64,000 nucleotides of DNA from NCBI RefSeq assembly GCF_023499215.1, contig NZ_JAKHSK010000005.1, positions 124,001 through 188,000 of the forward strand, read 5' to 3'. Under the pieces are notes generated by a model. That model had not been told where the DNA came from. It searched no databases and was given only the letters and a program-made list of their open reading frames with translations. This stretch comes from Zunongwangia pacifica. Lineage in GTDB: Bacteria; Bacteroidota; Bacteroidia; Flavobacteriales; Flavobacteriaceae. Shown piece by piece: positions 28,383 through 36,913 of the stretch (position 1 is its first letter; the number at the start of each line of letters is the position of its first letter). The position numbers and the translations under genes are program-made.

Positions 28383-28994
28383 GTGGGGCGTAAAAGTTTA
28401 AGTGTTAAAAGGCGTAAGGAGATTATTCGATCTTTTTATAGAATTGCTAAAAAAATTGGTTTAGAAAATACCTCAATTGCCAAAGTTGCAGAAGATATGC
28501 AGATTAGTAATGGCCTGGTGATGCACTACTTTAAAACACGCGATGAGCTTTTAATTGGCCTTAATGAATATATTCTGGAACAACACCTTAATATGGTAAA
28601 TTCTATAGAGTATGGGGATATGGATAATAGAAAAAGTTTGGAAAATTTTATCACCGATCTATTCTCCAGAAAATGGAATAAATATTTTGATGATGGTGTT
28701 TTTTATAGTTGTTACGCCTTAATTTATCGCAAAGAAGATTTCAATACCAGTTTTAGAAAATATCTGGAAAAACTTCATCAGGTATTACAAACAAAATTAC
28801 TGGAAGCTAAAAGCCATGGAGTGATATCCAACGATAATGTCCCAGAAATTACAGAAGTTATTTTCGCCCTTATCGATGGGTCTTACTATTATCTTGGAAT
28901 GTTTGATCAAAAAGATAAAACTTACGAGCAACAGGAAAAGCTTTATATTAAATATGCCATTAAGCTTCTGGATTTTTCCTGCGATCCTTCGTAA
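28383..28994 (+). CDS. TetR/AcrR family transcriptional regulator
   Basis: 203 residues from a GTG start; no upstream in-frame alternative fits and the helix-turn-helix begins soon after. Residues 10-60 form the TetR DNA-binding domain (GLENTSIAKVAEDMQISNG and LVMHYFKTRDELL). The C-terminal helical domain binds an unknown effector. It is divergent from the phosphodiesterase/SusCD operon, with a palindrome between them, so it most likely represses that operon until a breakdown product is present. It overlaps the 3' end of the convergent membrane-protein gene by 35 bp. Confidence 0.87.
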   Translation: MGRKSLSVKRRKEIIRSFYRIAKKIGLENTSIAKVAEDMQISNGLVMHYFKTRDELLIGLNEYILEQHLNMVNSIEYGDMDNRKSLENFITDLFSRKWNKYFDDGVFYSCYALIYRKEDFNTSFRKYLEKLHQVLQTKLLEAKSHGVISNDNVPEITEVIFALIDGSYYYLGMFDQKDKTYEQQEKLYIKYAIKLLDFSCDPS

Positions 28995-29217
28995 TTCTAT
29001 AGATAGCAAAAAGAGCGATCAACGCCCATACAATATTTACCAGAATATTGGGAAAATCGTTTAAGGTGACCGCGTTAATTACCAAACACAAGCCTCCTAT
29101 AACATTTAGTACATGATATGTTGGTTTTTGGGCCGATAAGTACCCTGCACTAAGAAGGAAATAAGCAATGATAAAAATTATCGCCCCGAACCAACCTATA
29201 AAACTTATAAATGTCAT
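28960..29217 (-). CDS. Small membrane protein, CBU_0592-like
   Basis: 85 residues with three predicted transmembrane helices: residues 4-24 (WFGAIIFIIAYFLLSAG), 36-50 (VLNVIGGLCLVINAV) and 58-74 (NILVNIVWALIALFAIY). The pattern GWxGAxxxxxAYFLLS...LNxxGxxxLxINA is what I recall for CBU_0592-family proteins, which have no known function. The stop lies inside the 3' end of the convergent TetR gene. Confidence 0.7.
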   Translation of the reverse strand: MTFISFIGWFGAIIFIIAYFLLSAGYLSAQKPTYHVLNVIGGLCLVINAVTLNDFPNILVNIVWALIALFAIYRITKDRRKNPEA

Positions 29218-29324
29218 TGTAAAAATTTGGGCATAAAATTAAAGTTTACTTTCCATATAGGTCAACACATTCCTTCCCAAATTCTAAAGTATCATATCAA
29301 ATATAAATTTGGTAATTATAAGGC

Positions 29325-29930
29325 TTAGAAAAAGAAAATCCCTCCAAACTGAAAATTGGATAGCCCGAAATCTAGTCCAAACCTGCTAAATTCTGTGCGA
29401 CTTTCTCCCTCTTCTTTAATTTTAGCATAACTCAAAATGCCTGTATTAACTTCAAAAGCAAATCTTTTATGAATCAGATACGAAAATCCTGGTCGTATAT
29501 TTGCACTATAGCGCTTGTAAATATTGTCTTTACCACCAGAAGAAGGAATCCTTTTACGAAAATATTCAACGGAACCTTCGAGACTAAAGGCAAATTTATC
29601 CAAAATCGGAAAATATCGTTGAATATTTGGAGCAATACCTATACCGTGAACTGCACCATCTTCACCATCCAAATCGGTGTAGGTATATCTTAAACCAATA
29701 CCTACCAACCAATTATCTGCAAAAGTATAAGTAAGATTTGGGGAAACTTCCAGATTTATCGTATTAGAATCTGTATTAAATTCATAATAGGAAGTTTCAG
29801 ATTTTAAACTGGAAAATGAGAAATGTCCGCCCAATCCCCAACGCCCTTTTTCAATAAAAATCTCACTTTTTTCCTGAGAATAGTTTAACTGAGATAATAG
29901 CATAACTGCTAAAAATAATATTTTTTTCAT
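29325..29930 (-). CDS. Outer membrane beta-barrel protein
   Basis: 201 residues: signal peptide (MKKILFLAVMLLSQLNYSQ), then alternating polar and aromatic strands typical of a small barrel (WGLGGHFSFSSLKSE, YTFADNWLVGIGLRYTYTD) and a C-terminus FQFGGIFFF ending in Phe. The layout agrees with OmpW/OmpX-like porin-type families (outer membrane beta-barrel domain). It stands alone. No substrate or partner is indicated by the neighbours. Confidence 0.75.
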   Translation of the reverse strand: MKKILFLAVMLLSQLNYSQEKSEIFIEKGRWGLGGHFSFSSLKSETSYYEFNTDSNTINLEVSPNLTYTFADNWLVGIGLRYTYTDLDGEDGAVHGIGIAPNIQRYFPILDKFAFSLEGSVEYFRKRIPSSGGKDNIYKRYSANIRPGFSYLIHKRFAFEVNTGILSYAKIKEEGESRTEFSRFGLDFGLSNFQFGGIFFF

Positions 29931-30134
29931 GATACTTTTTTTGAAAGATCAATGATAGTTGATATGCGTAGATAATGATTATTCATCGAGATTAAGTTTA
30001 AGTTAAATAAAACTGTTAAGTATAAAAATTAAAAATTATGCCCTCTTTCAATTTCATAAAAAACTCCATTCCCTTTTTAGAAACAACTTAACCTTCTAAG
30101 AATTCTGTGTATAAAAATCATTAATTTAATTAAA

Positions 30135-30174
30135 GCAACAAAGTTGCATTTAAATAAATTAATGATTAATGTTG
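30135..30174 (+). promoter_or_regulatory. Promoter overlapped by GCAAC-N3-GTTGC box (lipoprotein gene)
   Basis: The box GCAACAAAGTTGC spans 30135-30147. Its TTG (30144-30146) is followed after 20 bp by TAATGTTG (30167-30174), one mismatch from TAnnTTTG. The same box and spacing occur at 32273-32312. The predicted transcription start falls near 30181. Confidence 0.55.
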
Positions 30175-30185
30175 CAAAAAAAACA

Positions 30186-31352
30186 ATGACCAGATTTTAT
30201 GCTAAGCGTATGGCGTATTTTGCCGTACTGCTATTTTTATTGACCGCTTGTGATAGCGATGATGACTTTATGATTGATACTGATGCGGAAAAAGTACCAG
30301 AGCCACCCGAAGAAATTGAACCTGTAGGGTATCTTGCTCCTCTTCAATTGCCAGACACCATTAAACTCACTTATGGTGAGGATTTTCGTGGCGAATTGCC
30401 AAACGAATATCAAAGCATGAATGTAAGTTTTGAACTGCAATTTCATAATGAAAATATCGAAATCACCAGTGAGAAAAACCTGCAAAAAGTATTAGGAATG
30501 GGAATTTATATAGATGCGGCAACAAATCAATTGATGGTAGATAGCCAAGAACTTTATCCCAATAATTTTAGTTCATCCATTACTGGAAAAAGGTTACCCG
30601 ATGCTTACAAAGTGACATTAACCGCAAGCTCCTCCCCTATGTATTTGCCGGTTAGCAAAACTTTTTTCATTAAAATTGCTCCGGCCCGTATTCAAATTGA
30701 AGAAATGGACAATAGCATGGTTATTCCATTTGCCTATCAAATGTATAAAGATAGTGAAGCCATAGCCTATCACCTCTCGGCTCCTGCTTTAAATCTTGAA
30801 AATACGCAATGGCAATTACATCAAAACGGACGACCAGATGAGAAAGTGATATTACAGGAAAATGCGGTATCATTTGCTGAAAATCCTGGTGACCCCGCAC
30901 AGGAAGCCGAGTGGACTTACGACCTTATCGCCTCTTTAGAACGCGACGGATATGCGCTGGCAACAAGACAGTTCCGCGTACGCTTTATTCCTGAAATCAA
31001 ATTCCTTTACGGTATGTATTACGCAGATCTGGATCTTACCATACTTACCAATCGATTACAAATCGCACTACATCAGGATTACCAATCCCCGGCACCTCAA
31101 ATATATCCGGAAAAATATAAAAAGTCTTTTTCGATCCTAAGTATTGAAAAGGATGGAACGGCATTTAACAATGAGGAAAATATCATCACCATAGATCCGG
31201 AAACCGGAAGGATTAAGGTGGCTCATAATCACAGTTTAACACAGGGTGAATATCTTATAAAAGTGGAAGCGCAAACTACTACAGGATTAAGTTTTGAAAC
31301 CAATCTTACCCTGGTGATGTCTCAGCCTTCAGAAGATGATCACGAACATTAA
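30186..31352 (+). CDS. Surface lipoprotein of unknown function, putative zinc-regulated
   Basis: Start set at the ATG at 30186 because the promoter elements at 30144-30174 rule out the TTG at 30144 and the ATG at 30162; an ATG at 30210 is also possible. A lipoprotein signal (AVLLFLLTACDSDDD) precedes about 360 residues of apparently beta-rich sequence with cadherin- or Ig-like segments (TLTASSSPMYLPVSKTFFIK, IDPETGRIKVAHNHSLTQG). The protein ends in EDDHEH, a possible metal-binding tail. No family was recognised with confidence. The box in its promoter is shared with the COG0523 GTPase gene, which points to zinc starvation control. Confidence 0.7.
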   Translation: MTRFYAKRMAYFAVLLFLLTACDSDDDFMIDTDAEKVPEPPEEIEPVGYLAPLQLPDTIKLTYGEDFRGELPNEYQSMNVSFELQFHNENIEITSEKNLQKVLGMGIYIDAATNQLMVDSQELYPNNFSSSITGKRLPDAYKVTLTASSSPMYLPVSKTFFIKIAPARIQIEEMDNSMVIPFAYQMYKDSEAIAYHLSAPALNLENTQWQLHQNGRPDEKVILQENAVSFAENPGDPAQEAEWTYDLIASLERDGYALATRQFRVRFIPEIKFLYGMYYADLDLTILTNRLQIALHQDYQSPAPQIYPEKYKKSFSILSIEKDGTAFNNEENIITIDPETGRIKVAHNHSLTQGEYLIKVEAQTTTGLSFETNLTLVMSQPSEDDHEH

Positions 31353-31384
31353 GCATTTTTGCACTTTTATTTATTCGATACTAG

Positions 31385-31416
31385 AGCAGGCTCTTACAGC
31401 CTGCTTTTAGTTTTTT
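31385..31416 (+). terminator. Rho-independent terminator after the lipoprotein gene
   Basis: AGCAGGCT (31385-31392) pairs with AGCCTGCT (31398-31405) over a 5-nt loop, followed by TTTAG and six T. It starts 33 bp after the stop at 31352. Confidence 0.8.
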
Positions 31417-31621
31417 AAACAGTAATGCCAAATCTGCAATCTATATCCCTGAAAGTATTTTGAGAATTTTGAGACCTCCATATGACAGAAAAACGCCATA
31501 TTTATCAATATTTTACCGGAAATTACCAGAAATAGATCAGTATCAACAGCCCTTATTAAGAGATTAAAAATTTTCTATTGTATGGATAAAGCTTAAATTT
31601 ACCCTATCAAAAAGGACGATA

Positions 31622-32032
31622 ATGAAAACTGCTGAAGGGAAAAAAACCAGAAATACAAAACATCAAAAAGCTGTCTTAGATCTTTTGAAAAACGCAACAA
31701 AAGCATTAACAGCAGATGAAATTAGGGAAAAGTTAGCAGATAATATCAACAAAACTACGGTTTATAGAATGCTAGATCGTTTTGTGGAAGCTGGAAAAAT
31801 TCATTTTGTCACCGGCCAAAACGGAAAATCTTTTTACGCGCTCTGTAAAAGCTGCAAAGAAGAACCCCCTAAACATATTCATAATCATCTTCATTTTCAA
31901 TGTGAAATTTGTGGAAAAGTAGAATGTCTTCCTGAAACTGTAAAAGTCCCGCAACTTGACAATTACAAAATCAGGGAAACACAGTTATTACTTATTGGTA
32001 CCTGCAAACGCTGCATTAATACGACCAATTAA
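31622..32032 (+). CDS. zur: Fur family metal-responsive repressor, probably Zur
   Basis: 136 residues. A winged helix lies in residues 10-70 (ALTADEIREKLADNINKTTVYRMLDRFVEAGKI). The dimerisation domain has the histidine-rich HIHNHLHFQCEICGKVECL segment and two CxxC pairs (CEIC and the late CKRC) that form the structural zinc site of Fur-family proteins. Neighbours are a COG0523 GTPase, a zinc-dependent phosphatase and lipoproteins whose promoters share the GCAAC-N3-GTTGC box; this makes Zur likelier than Fur or PerR. No box was seen at its own promoter. A TAAATTTA element (one mismatch to TAnnTTTG) lies upstream. Confidence 0.8.
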   Translation: MKTAEGKKTRNTKHQKAVLDLLKNATKALTADEIREKLADNINKTTVYRMLDRFVEAGKIHFVTGQNGKSFYALCKSCKEEPPKHIHNHLHFQCEICGKVECLPETVKVPQLDNYKIRETQLLLIGTCKRCINTTN

Positions 32033-32272
32033 ACCATTTTGCCCTATACCCGTAAAGCTTTATTCAACTAAAACTCCTTTGGTTTTCAAACTTTCTATAT
32101 AAAATATTTTAAGCTATTTCTGCCTATTTTTCACATGACCAAAGTGAGGCTGAGGGGCTGAAATTGCAACATTTAATCCTATTTCTAAGACTAATTGATC
32201 GCTAAAACGATTAAGATATGGCTATTTACTAATTACAAATAGTCAGATTTAAACTTCCCTATAAATATAAAC

Positions 32273-32312
32273 GCAACATAGTTGCTTTAATTGATTTTCT
32301 TTTATACTTTTG
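32273..32312 (+). promoter_or_regulatory. Promoter overlapped by Zur-like box (COG0523 GTPase gene)
   Basis: GCAACATAGTTGC (32273-32285) contains the -33 TTG (32282-32284). After a 20-bp spacer comes TACTTTTG (32305-32312), a full match to TAnnTTTG. A repressor bound here would block the -33 contact. Transcription should start near 32319, about 100 bp before the ATG at 32418. Confidence 0.65.
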
Positions 32313-32417
32313 AAGCATATTAAAGTAAAAAACTATTTTTTATTTCGAAGCATTCCGATCCCGATAGCTATCGAAATAGGAACTGAAGATATAATCTTAA
32401 TCATACCTAAAAGCGAT

Positions 32418-33611
32418 ATGCAAAAACTTCCGGTTACCGTACTTAGTGGCTTTTTAGGAGCAGGAAAAACAACGCTGCTAAATCATTTACTTCATAATCG
32501 TGAAGGAATGAAACTGGCAGTGATCGTTAACGACATGAGCGAGATAAATATTGATGCGCAATTGGTCGAAAATCAGCATACACTTTCTAAAACCGAAGAA
32601 AAACTGGTTGAAATGAGCAATGGTTGTATCTGTTGCACGCTTAGGGAAGACCTAATGATCGAAGTTGCACGACTGGCAGAAGAAAACAGGTTTGATTATT
32701 TAATTATTGAAAGTACCGGTATTTCTGAGCCATTACCTGTAGCACAAACCTTTAGTTTTGAAGATGATTTGGGCCAGTACAGCTTAAAAGATATTAGCTA
32801 TATAGATTGTATGCTTACGGTTGTTGATGCCTTTAACTTTCTAAATGACTTCTCAAGCGCAGAAATACTTCAGGATCGGCAAATGGCCAGTGATAAGGAA
32901 GACCATCGTAGCATAGTAAATTTACTTACCGATCAGATTGAATTTGCCAACGTGATTCTGTTAAACAAAATCGACCTGGTCTCTTCAGAAGAACTACAAC
33001 GTGTTTATAGTATCATAAAAGGCCTAAATCCAGAGGCAAAAATTATAGAAACGCAGCATGCCCGGGTTGATTATAAAGAAGTGATTAATACCGGTTATTT
33101 TGACTTTGATAAAGCAGAAACTTCTGCCGGCTGGATCAAAGAACTGGAAAATGAACATACCCCAGAAACCGAAGAATACGGCATCACTTCGCTTACCTTT
33201 AAACATAAAACGCCGTTTCATCCAGAACGTTTATTTGAATTTTTAATGGAAAACTTTCCGCAGGGAATCATTAGGAGCAAAGGACTATTCTGGCTGGCTT
33301 CCCGTCCCGATCAGGCGCTTATTTGGAGTAGCGCCGGCGGTTCCTTTAAAACAGATCCTGCCGGGGTATGGTGGGCATCCATGCCGTTTAATCAGCGTAT
33401 CGATCATCCTGTATTTCTGGAAAATCAGGACACCATAGAGCAAAACTGGGACCCACAACTGGGAGATCGCAAAAATGAACTGGTCTTTATTGGGATAAAT
33501 TACGATAAACAAAAGCTCGAAGAGAATTTAAACACCTGTCTTTTAAATGAATTTGAAATGAATACATGGCAATCAGGAAACCTACAATTCCACGATTCCT
33601 GGCCTGTTTAA
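32418..33611 (+). CDS. COG0523 (CobW/ZigA-like) zinc metallochaperone GTPase
   Basis: Start chosen at the ATG at 32418 ([20 protein letters not shown]): a longer frame from the TTG at 32310 would begin inside the promoter and crosses a copy of a genomic palindrome. The 397-residue protein has Walker A GAGKTT, the metal-binding CxCC motif at about C70, C72 and C73 ([11 protein letters not shown]), and the GTPase NKxD motif NKID. The C-terminal CobW_C domain follows. COG0523 GTPases under Zur control deliver zinc to client enzymes during starvation (ZigA, YciC, ZNG1 relatives). It is followed after 40 bp by another lipoprotein gene. Confidence 0.9.
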   Translation: MQKLPVTVLSGFLGAGKTTLLNHLLHNREGMKLAVIVNDMSEINIDAQLVENQHTLSKTEEKLVEMSNGCICCTLREDLMIEVARLAEENRFDYLIIESTGISEPLPVAQTFSFEDDLGQYSLKDISYIDCMLTVVDAFNFLNDFSSAEILQDRQMASDKEDHRSIVNLLTDQIEFANVILLNKIDLVSSEELQRVYSIIKGLNPEAKIIETQHARVDYKEVINTGYFDFDKAETSAGWIKELENEHTPETEEYGITSLTFKHKTPFHPERLFEFLMENFPQGIIRSKGLFWLASRPDQALIWSSAGGSFKTDPAGVWWASMPFNQRIDHPVFLENQDTIEQNWDPQLGDRKNELVFIGINYDKQKLEENLNTCLLNEFEMNTWQSGNLQFHDSWPV

Positions 33612-33651
33612 AATAATTGAAACTGAAAAATAGCACTAAAAATTAACAAAA

Positions 33652-34461
33652 ATGAACTACAAAACCTTACCAATTTATGCAGCTGTGGCACTTTTGAGCT
33701 TTTCTGCATGTAAAAATGAAGAGAAAAAAACAACTAATAATCCCCCTACTGAAGAAACAGCTCAGGAAGATAGTCTTTCGCAAATTACAATTGAACCTTT
33801 AATTGATTCTCCTGCTTATAGTGATGCTAAGCTTTCTTTAGCTGCTCCAACAGACAATGTATTTCCTAACAACACAATTGATTTTAAATTTGAAGTAGAA
33901 AACTACGAATTAGGAGCACAAACAGCTAAAAACGAAATTACCAGGACGTTAGCCAATTCAGAAAAAGGTCAGCATATTCATTTTATTGTGGATAACAATC
34001 CTTATTCGGCACACTACGAACCTGAATTTTCTAAAGATTTTACAGAAGGCACCCACCATATTGTTGCTTTTTTAAGCAGATCCTATCATGAATCGGTTAA
34101 AAACGAAAACTCATTTGTCGCAAAAACCATTAAAGTAGGAAATTCATCTTCACAGCCGTCTGATGTAGATTTTAATAAACCTACTTTAATTTATAGCCGA
34201 CCAAAAGGAGAGTATTCTGGCAAAGACACCGAAAACCTGATGCTGGATTTCTTCTTATTAAATACCGACCTTTCAGAAAATGGTAACTATGTAAAAGCGA
34301 CTATTAACGGTAAAAGTTTTGAGATTACAAAATGGCAACCATACATTATTAAAGGCTTACCTAAAGGGGAGGTACAAATCAGGTTGCAACTTTTAGATGC
34401 AGGTGGCAACCCAATCAAAGGTGCTTATAATGATGTAACCCGTAGCGTTACCCTCAAATAA
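33652..34461 (+). CDS. Conserved envelope lipoprotein, putative metal-island component
   Basis: 269 residues. Lipoprotein signal (VALLSFSACKNEEKK), a low-complexity Thr/Glu linker to about residue 50, and two beta-sandwich-like halves: one with GQHIHFIVDNNPYSAHYE and GTHHIVAFLSRSYHES (residues about 105-150), the other after residue 180. The clustered His residues (HIH, HY, HH, HE) resemble a metal site. I recall similar flavobacterial proteins labelled phosphopeptide-binding, without experimental support known to me. It lies 40 bp after the COG0523 gene, probably in the same transcript, ended by a hairpin at 34486-34556. Confidence 0.72.
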   Translation: MNYKTLPIYAAVALLSFSACKNEEKKTTNNPPTEETAQEDSLSQITIEPLIDSPAYSDAKLSLAAPTDNVFPNNTIDFKFEVENYELGAQTAKNEITRTLANSEKGQHIHFIVDNNPYSAHYEPEFSKDFTEGTHHIVAFLSRSYHESVKNENSFVAKTIKVGNSSSQPSDVDFNKPTLIYSRPKGEYSGKDTENLMLDFFLLNTDLSENGNYVKATINGKSFEITKWQPYIIKGLPKGEVQIRLQLLDAGGNPIKGAYNDVTRSVTLK

Positions 34462-34485
34462 AGAAATACCTTAAATTGAAAAAAG

Positions 34486-34556
34486 CCGGTAAAGTTTCAT
34501 AATGGTTGGTTTTACAATTAATCACTTTTTACAACCATCTTTACCGGTTATTTTTT
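34486..34556 (+). terminator. Long-stem terminator of the COG0523 operon
   Basis: CCGGTAAAG (34486-34494) pairs with CTTTACCGG (34539-34547), and ATGGTTG (34502-34508) with CAACCAT (34532-34538), separated by a 7-nt bulge. TTA and six T follow. Confidence 0.75.
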
Positions 34557-34580
34557 GAAACTACAGAAACTAAAAAGAGA

Positions 34581-34735
34581 CTGTCTAAAAACCTAATTTT
34601 CGTCAACCTCTCCGATAGCTATCGGAATTGTTTCAGGTTCTCATAATGATTTATAAATCAATCAGATGAGATTCTGAAATAAACCTGTCTGCCGACAGGC
34701 AGGTTCAGAATGACGTTCTTGGATATTTTAGACAG
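34581..34735. repeat. MITE-like dispersed repeat, copy 1
   Basis: Bounded by inverted ends CTGTCTAAAA (34581-34590) and TTTTAGACAG (34726-34735). Inside are the palindrome CCGATAGCTATCGG (34612-34625), an imperfect inverted pair GTTTCAGGTTCTC / GAGATTCTGAAA, and a 20-bp palindromic insert CCTGTCTGCCGACAGGCAGG absent from copy 2 at 60239-60371. The rest of the gap to 34960 shows only an operator-like site at 34844-34860. Confidence 0.7.
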
Positions 34736-34960
34736 CCTTTTTTATATACAACCGGAATTATATTTATTAAACTCCCTGGGTTATTAAACCCTTTGGCAGC
34801 ACCAATAAAAGTACGGTTATTGATTACAGCTATATTTTAGGACATTGAATGAACTTTCAAGGAAATTTGTATCGAAATATTACCAAAATAAAAGTTTCAA
34901 TAACATCTTTTATAAAGATCTCACTCAGCCTCCGGTAATTGTAACTATTTTTTGATTCCT

Positions 34961-36373
34961 CTAAAACTTATCCTCTACTTCGGTGACTTCTAACATAAAA
35001 TGATGAAGTTCATAGTTTTTCACAAAAGGTTTTAACTGATCGCTGCCCGGGCCATATGCCGCCAGTTCTACATAATCCCCGGAATGATCCATACTTATCC
35101 ATCCGATAGAGGTATATTTCTTTTGCATTTCAGAAAGAGGGCCGTAAGGTAAATTACCCGTATTATATAAACCTCCATTATTCTTTTGGTAATAATTGAG
35201 CAAAACTTTTGCTTCTTCTTCGGTTATGGTTTGATCTCCATTAACACTTGCTATCATTTCCCTTATCGAAGAAAATGAATTTGCCTTCTTTTTAATTTCC
35301 TGAAGCAACCAGTTATTGGTATGGGTAAAATCCTGTAAATGACTAAAATTTTGGTCTACATCCCGACCTTTAATTAGTCCCGGATTGGCGTTCCCATGAT
35401 CTGTAGTAATAATAACCAGGGTTTCCCTGTCTTTTTCTGCAAAGTCCATCACCTCTTTTATCGCTTCATCAAAAGCGATCTGATCGTATAATAATGCCGC
35501 TGCATCATTGGCATGTGCTGCCCAATCTACCTTTCCCCCTTCTATTTGCAATACAAATCCTTCATCATTATTCTTTGATAAATGCTGTACTGCATGTTTA
35601 GCCATTTCAGCCAAAGACGGTGTATTCTGCTCTAAGTAAAGATCATGAGCACGATCTATGGCATAAGGCAAAGCTTCATCTGCAAATACGCCCAAGATCC
35701 GTTTTGAACCTTCATAATCTATAAGTTCTTCTCGTTTTCTAAAAACCTGATAATTTTTGGCTTCAAATTCACTATAAAGATCACGACCATCTTCCCGTTT
35801 ACCAGCATCAAAATTTTCGTTTCCACCGCCCATCATGACATCAAATTCGATGTCCAGATAATCTTCAGCGATTTTATCCTGGTCTCCACGATTCTTTTGC
35901 ATCACACAAAAACCGGCCGGAGTAGCATGAGTAATGGGAACGCTGGTAACACAACCTACTTTTTTACCCGATTTTTTAAATTTCTGTAGAATAGGAAGAT
36001 GCTTCTCCCCATTTGCGGAAACATTTAAAGAACCATTCGGAACTCGCTTTCCCCCACCCCAGGAAGAGCTGGCGGCAGCCGAATCTGTCACCAGAGAATC
36101 GGCAGAAGCGGTATCCATAAGGGCACGGCTAATTTTTCCTTCCCGGTATAAATCCAACCAATGACTTCCCGTACCATTTTTTACCTGTAAAAGTCTATCG
36201 GCCATATTTAAAGTGCCGCTGCTCATCCCATCGCTCACCATAAATATGATGTTCTTTGCCTTTTTGGATTTAAAGTTACCTTTGTTATTCACCCAAATAT
36301 TTGGATGAAAATTACTTACCAAACCTCCAAAAGCAAAAAGACTACTATTTTTAAAAAAATCTCTTCTTTTCAT
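34961..36373 (-). CDS. Alkaline phosphatase, PhoA family, Tat-exported
   Basis: 470 residues. Tat signal MKRRDFFKNSSLFAFGGL, metal Asp in NIIFMVSDGMSSG, the nucleophile Ser in VTDSAAASSSWGGG (about residue 97), the arginine-containing segment after it, and TTDHGNANPG with metal ligands near the end. PhoA enzymes use two zinc ions and one magnesium ion to hydrolyse phosphomonoesters in the periplasm. It lies in the zinc island and a partial GTTGC half-site sits at 36379-36391 just upstream. No -7 consensus was found. It could respond to phosphate, zinc, or both. Confidence 0.9.
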   Translation of the reverse strand: MKRRDFFKNSSLFAFGGLVSNFHPNIWVNNKGNFKSKKAKNIIFMVSDGMSSGTLNMADRLLQVKNGTGSHWLDLYREGKISRALMDTASADSLVTDSAAASSSWGGGKRVPNGSLNVSANGEKHLPILQKFKKSGKKVGCVTSVPITHATPAGFCVMQKNRGDQDKIAEDYLDIEFDVMMGGGNENFDAGKREDGRDLYSEFEAKNYQVFRKREELIDYEGSKRILGVFADEALPYAIDRAHDLYLEQNTPSLAEMAKHAVQHLSKNNDEGFVLQIEGGKVDWAAHANDAAALLYDQIAFDEAIKEVMDFAEKDRETLVIITTDHGNANPGLIKGRDVDQNFSHLQDFTHTNNWLLQEIKKKANSFSSIREMIASVNGDQTITEEEAKVLLNYYQKNNGGLYNTGNLPYGPLSEMQKKYTSIGWISMDHSGDYVELAAYGPGSDQLKPFVKNYELHHFMLEVTEVEDKF

Positions 36374-36603
36374 TTAATGCATATTAGTTGCATTAAAAAT
36401 AAGATGTTTTTCGGAGTTTCACATTATATTGATGTTAACTTTTCTTTTCTATTTTGTGACTATCAAAACGAATTTGCACCTATAGTAACCAGCAGCACTT
36501 CATTATTGAAACCACACTAAAAAGGACAAATTTGATATGCTAATTATAGCATCTATTTTTTTATGGTACAAAAGAAAATAAGTTGCAAAAAATTCACGTT
36601 ATT

Positions 36604-36616
36604 GCAACAAAGTTTC
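36604..36616 (+). promoter_or_regulatory. Degenerate Zur-like box
   Basis: GCAACAAAGTTTC differs by one base from the box at 30135-30147. It lies 14 bp upstream of the ATG at 36631, with a half-site GTTGC at 36582-36586. The divergent phosphatase gene starts 231 bp away. Confidence 0.4.
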
Positions 36617-36630
36617 GTTATAATTTTACC

Positions 36631-36819
36631 ATGATTACGAAAATTTTTAATCTTGAGCTTATTGCTCCTATCGATTTTAAAAATCCTTTTGTTATAGAGA
36701 ATACTCTGAAAGAGAAAATGCTAAATCACCTTGAAAAATACACGATAAAGGCAATTAATTTATCCTTAAATAGACGTGATAATTATGTGCTTATTGCCAT
36801 CGTAGAAATGTATCCTTAA
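36631..36819 (+). CDS. Short hypothetical protein behind a Zur-like box
   Basis: 62 residues from the ATG at 36631 (MITKIFNLELIAPIDFKNPF); a longer frame from a TTG at 36583 would run through the box and is rejected. No domain was recognised: there are no Cys, no signal peptide and a mixed basic/hydrophobic make-up with predicted helix and strand (TIKAINLSLNRRDNYVLIAI). It may be a small zinc-starvation protein, or a chance frame. It precedes the DUF1624 gene by 94 bp on the same strand. Confidence 0.4.
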   Translation: MITKIFNLELIAPIDFKNPFVIENTLKEKMLNHLEKYTIKAINLSLNRRDNYVLIAIVEMYP

Positions 36820-36913
36820 TAGGTTCTAATCCCTATAATTTTTAATTGATGAGTAACGAAAATGCTTGTTGCTCAAATTCCCCAAAATTAATCTAATATT
36901 TTACCCAATCTAA

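Noticed and set aside
30144-30185. Earlier starts (TTG at 30144, ATG at 30162) for the zinc-island lipoprotein
   Set aside because: Both lie inside the predicted promoter; the lipoprotein signal begins at 30186 or 30210.
32310-32417. TTG-initiated extension of the COG0523 GTPase
   Set aside because: It begins inside the -7 element and crosses a genomic palindrome; the family N-terminus begins at the ATG at 32418.
36583-36630. TTG-initiated extension of the 62-residue ORF
   Set aside because: It would run through the zinc-like box; the ATG at 36631 is the better start.
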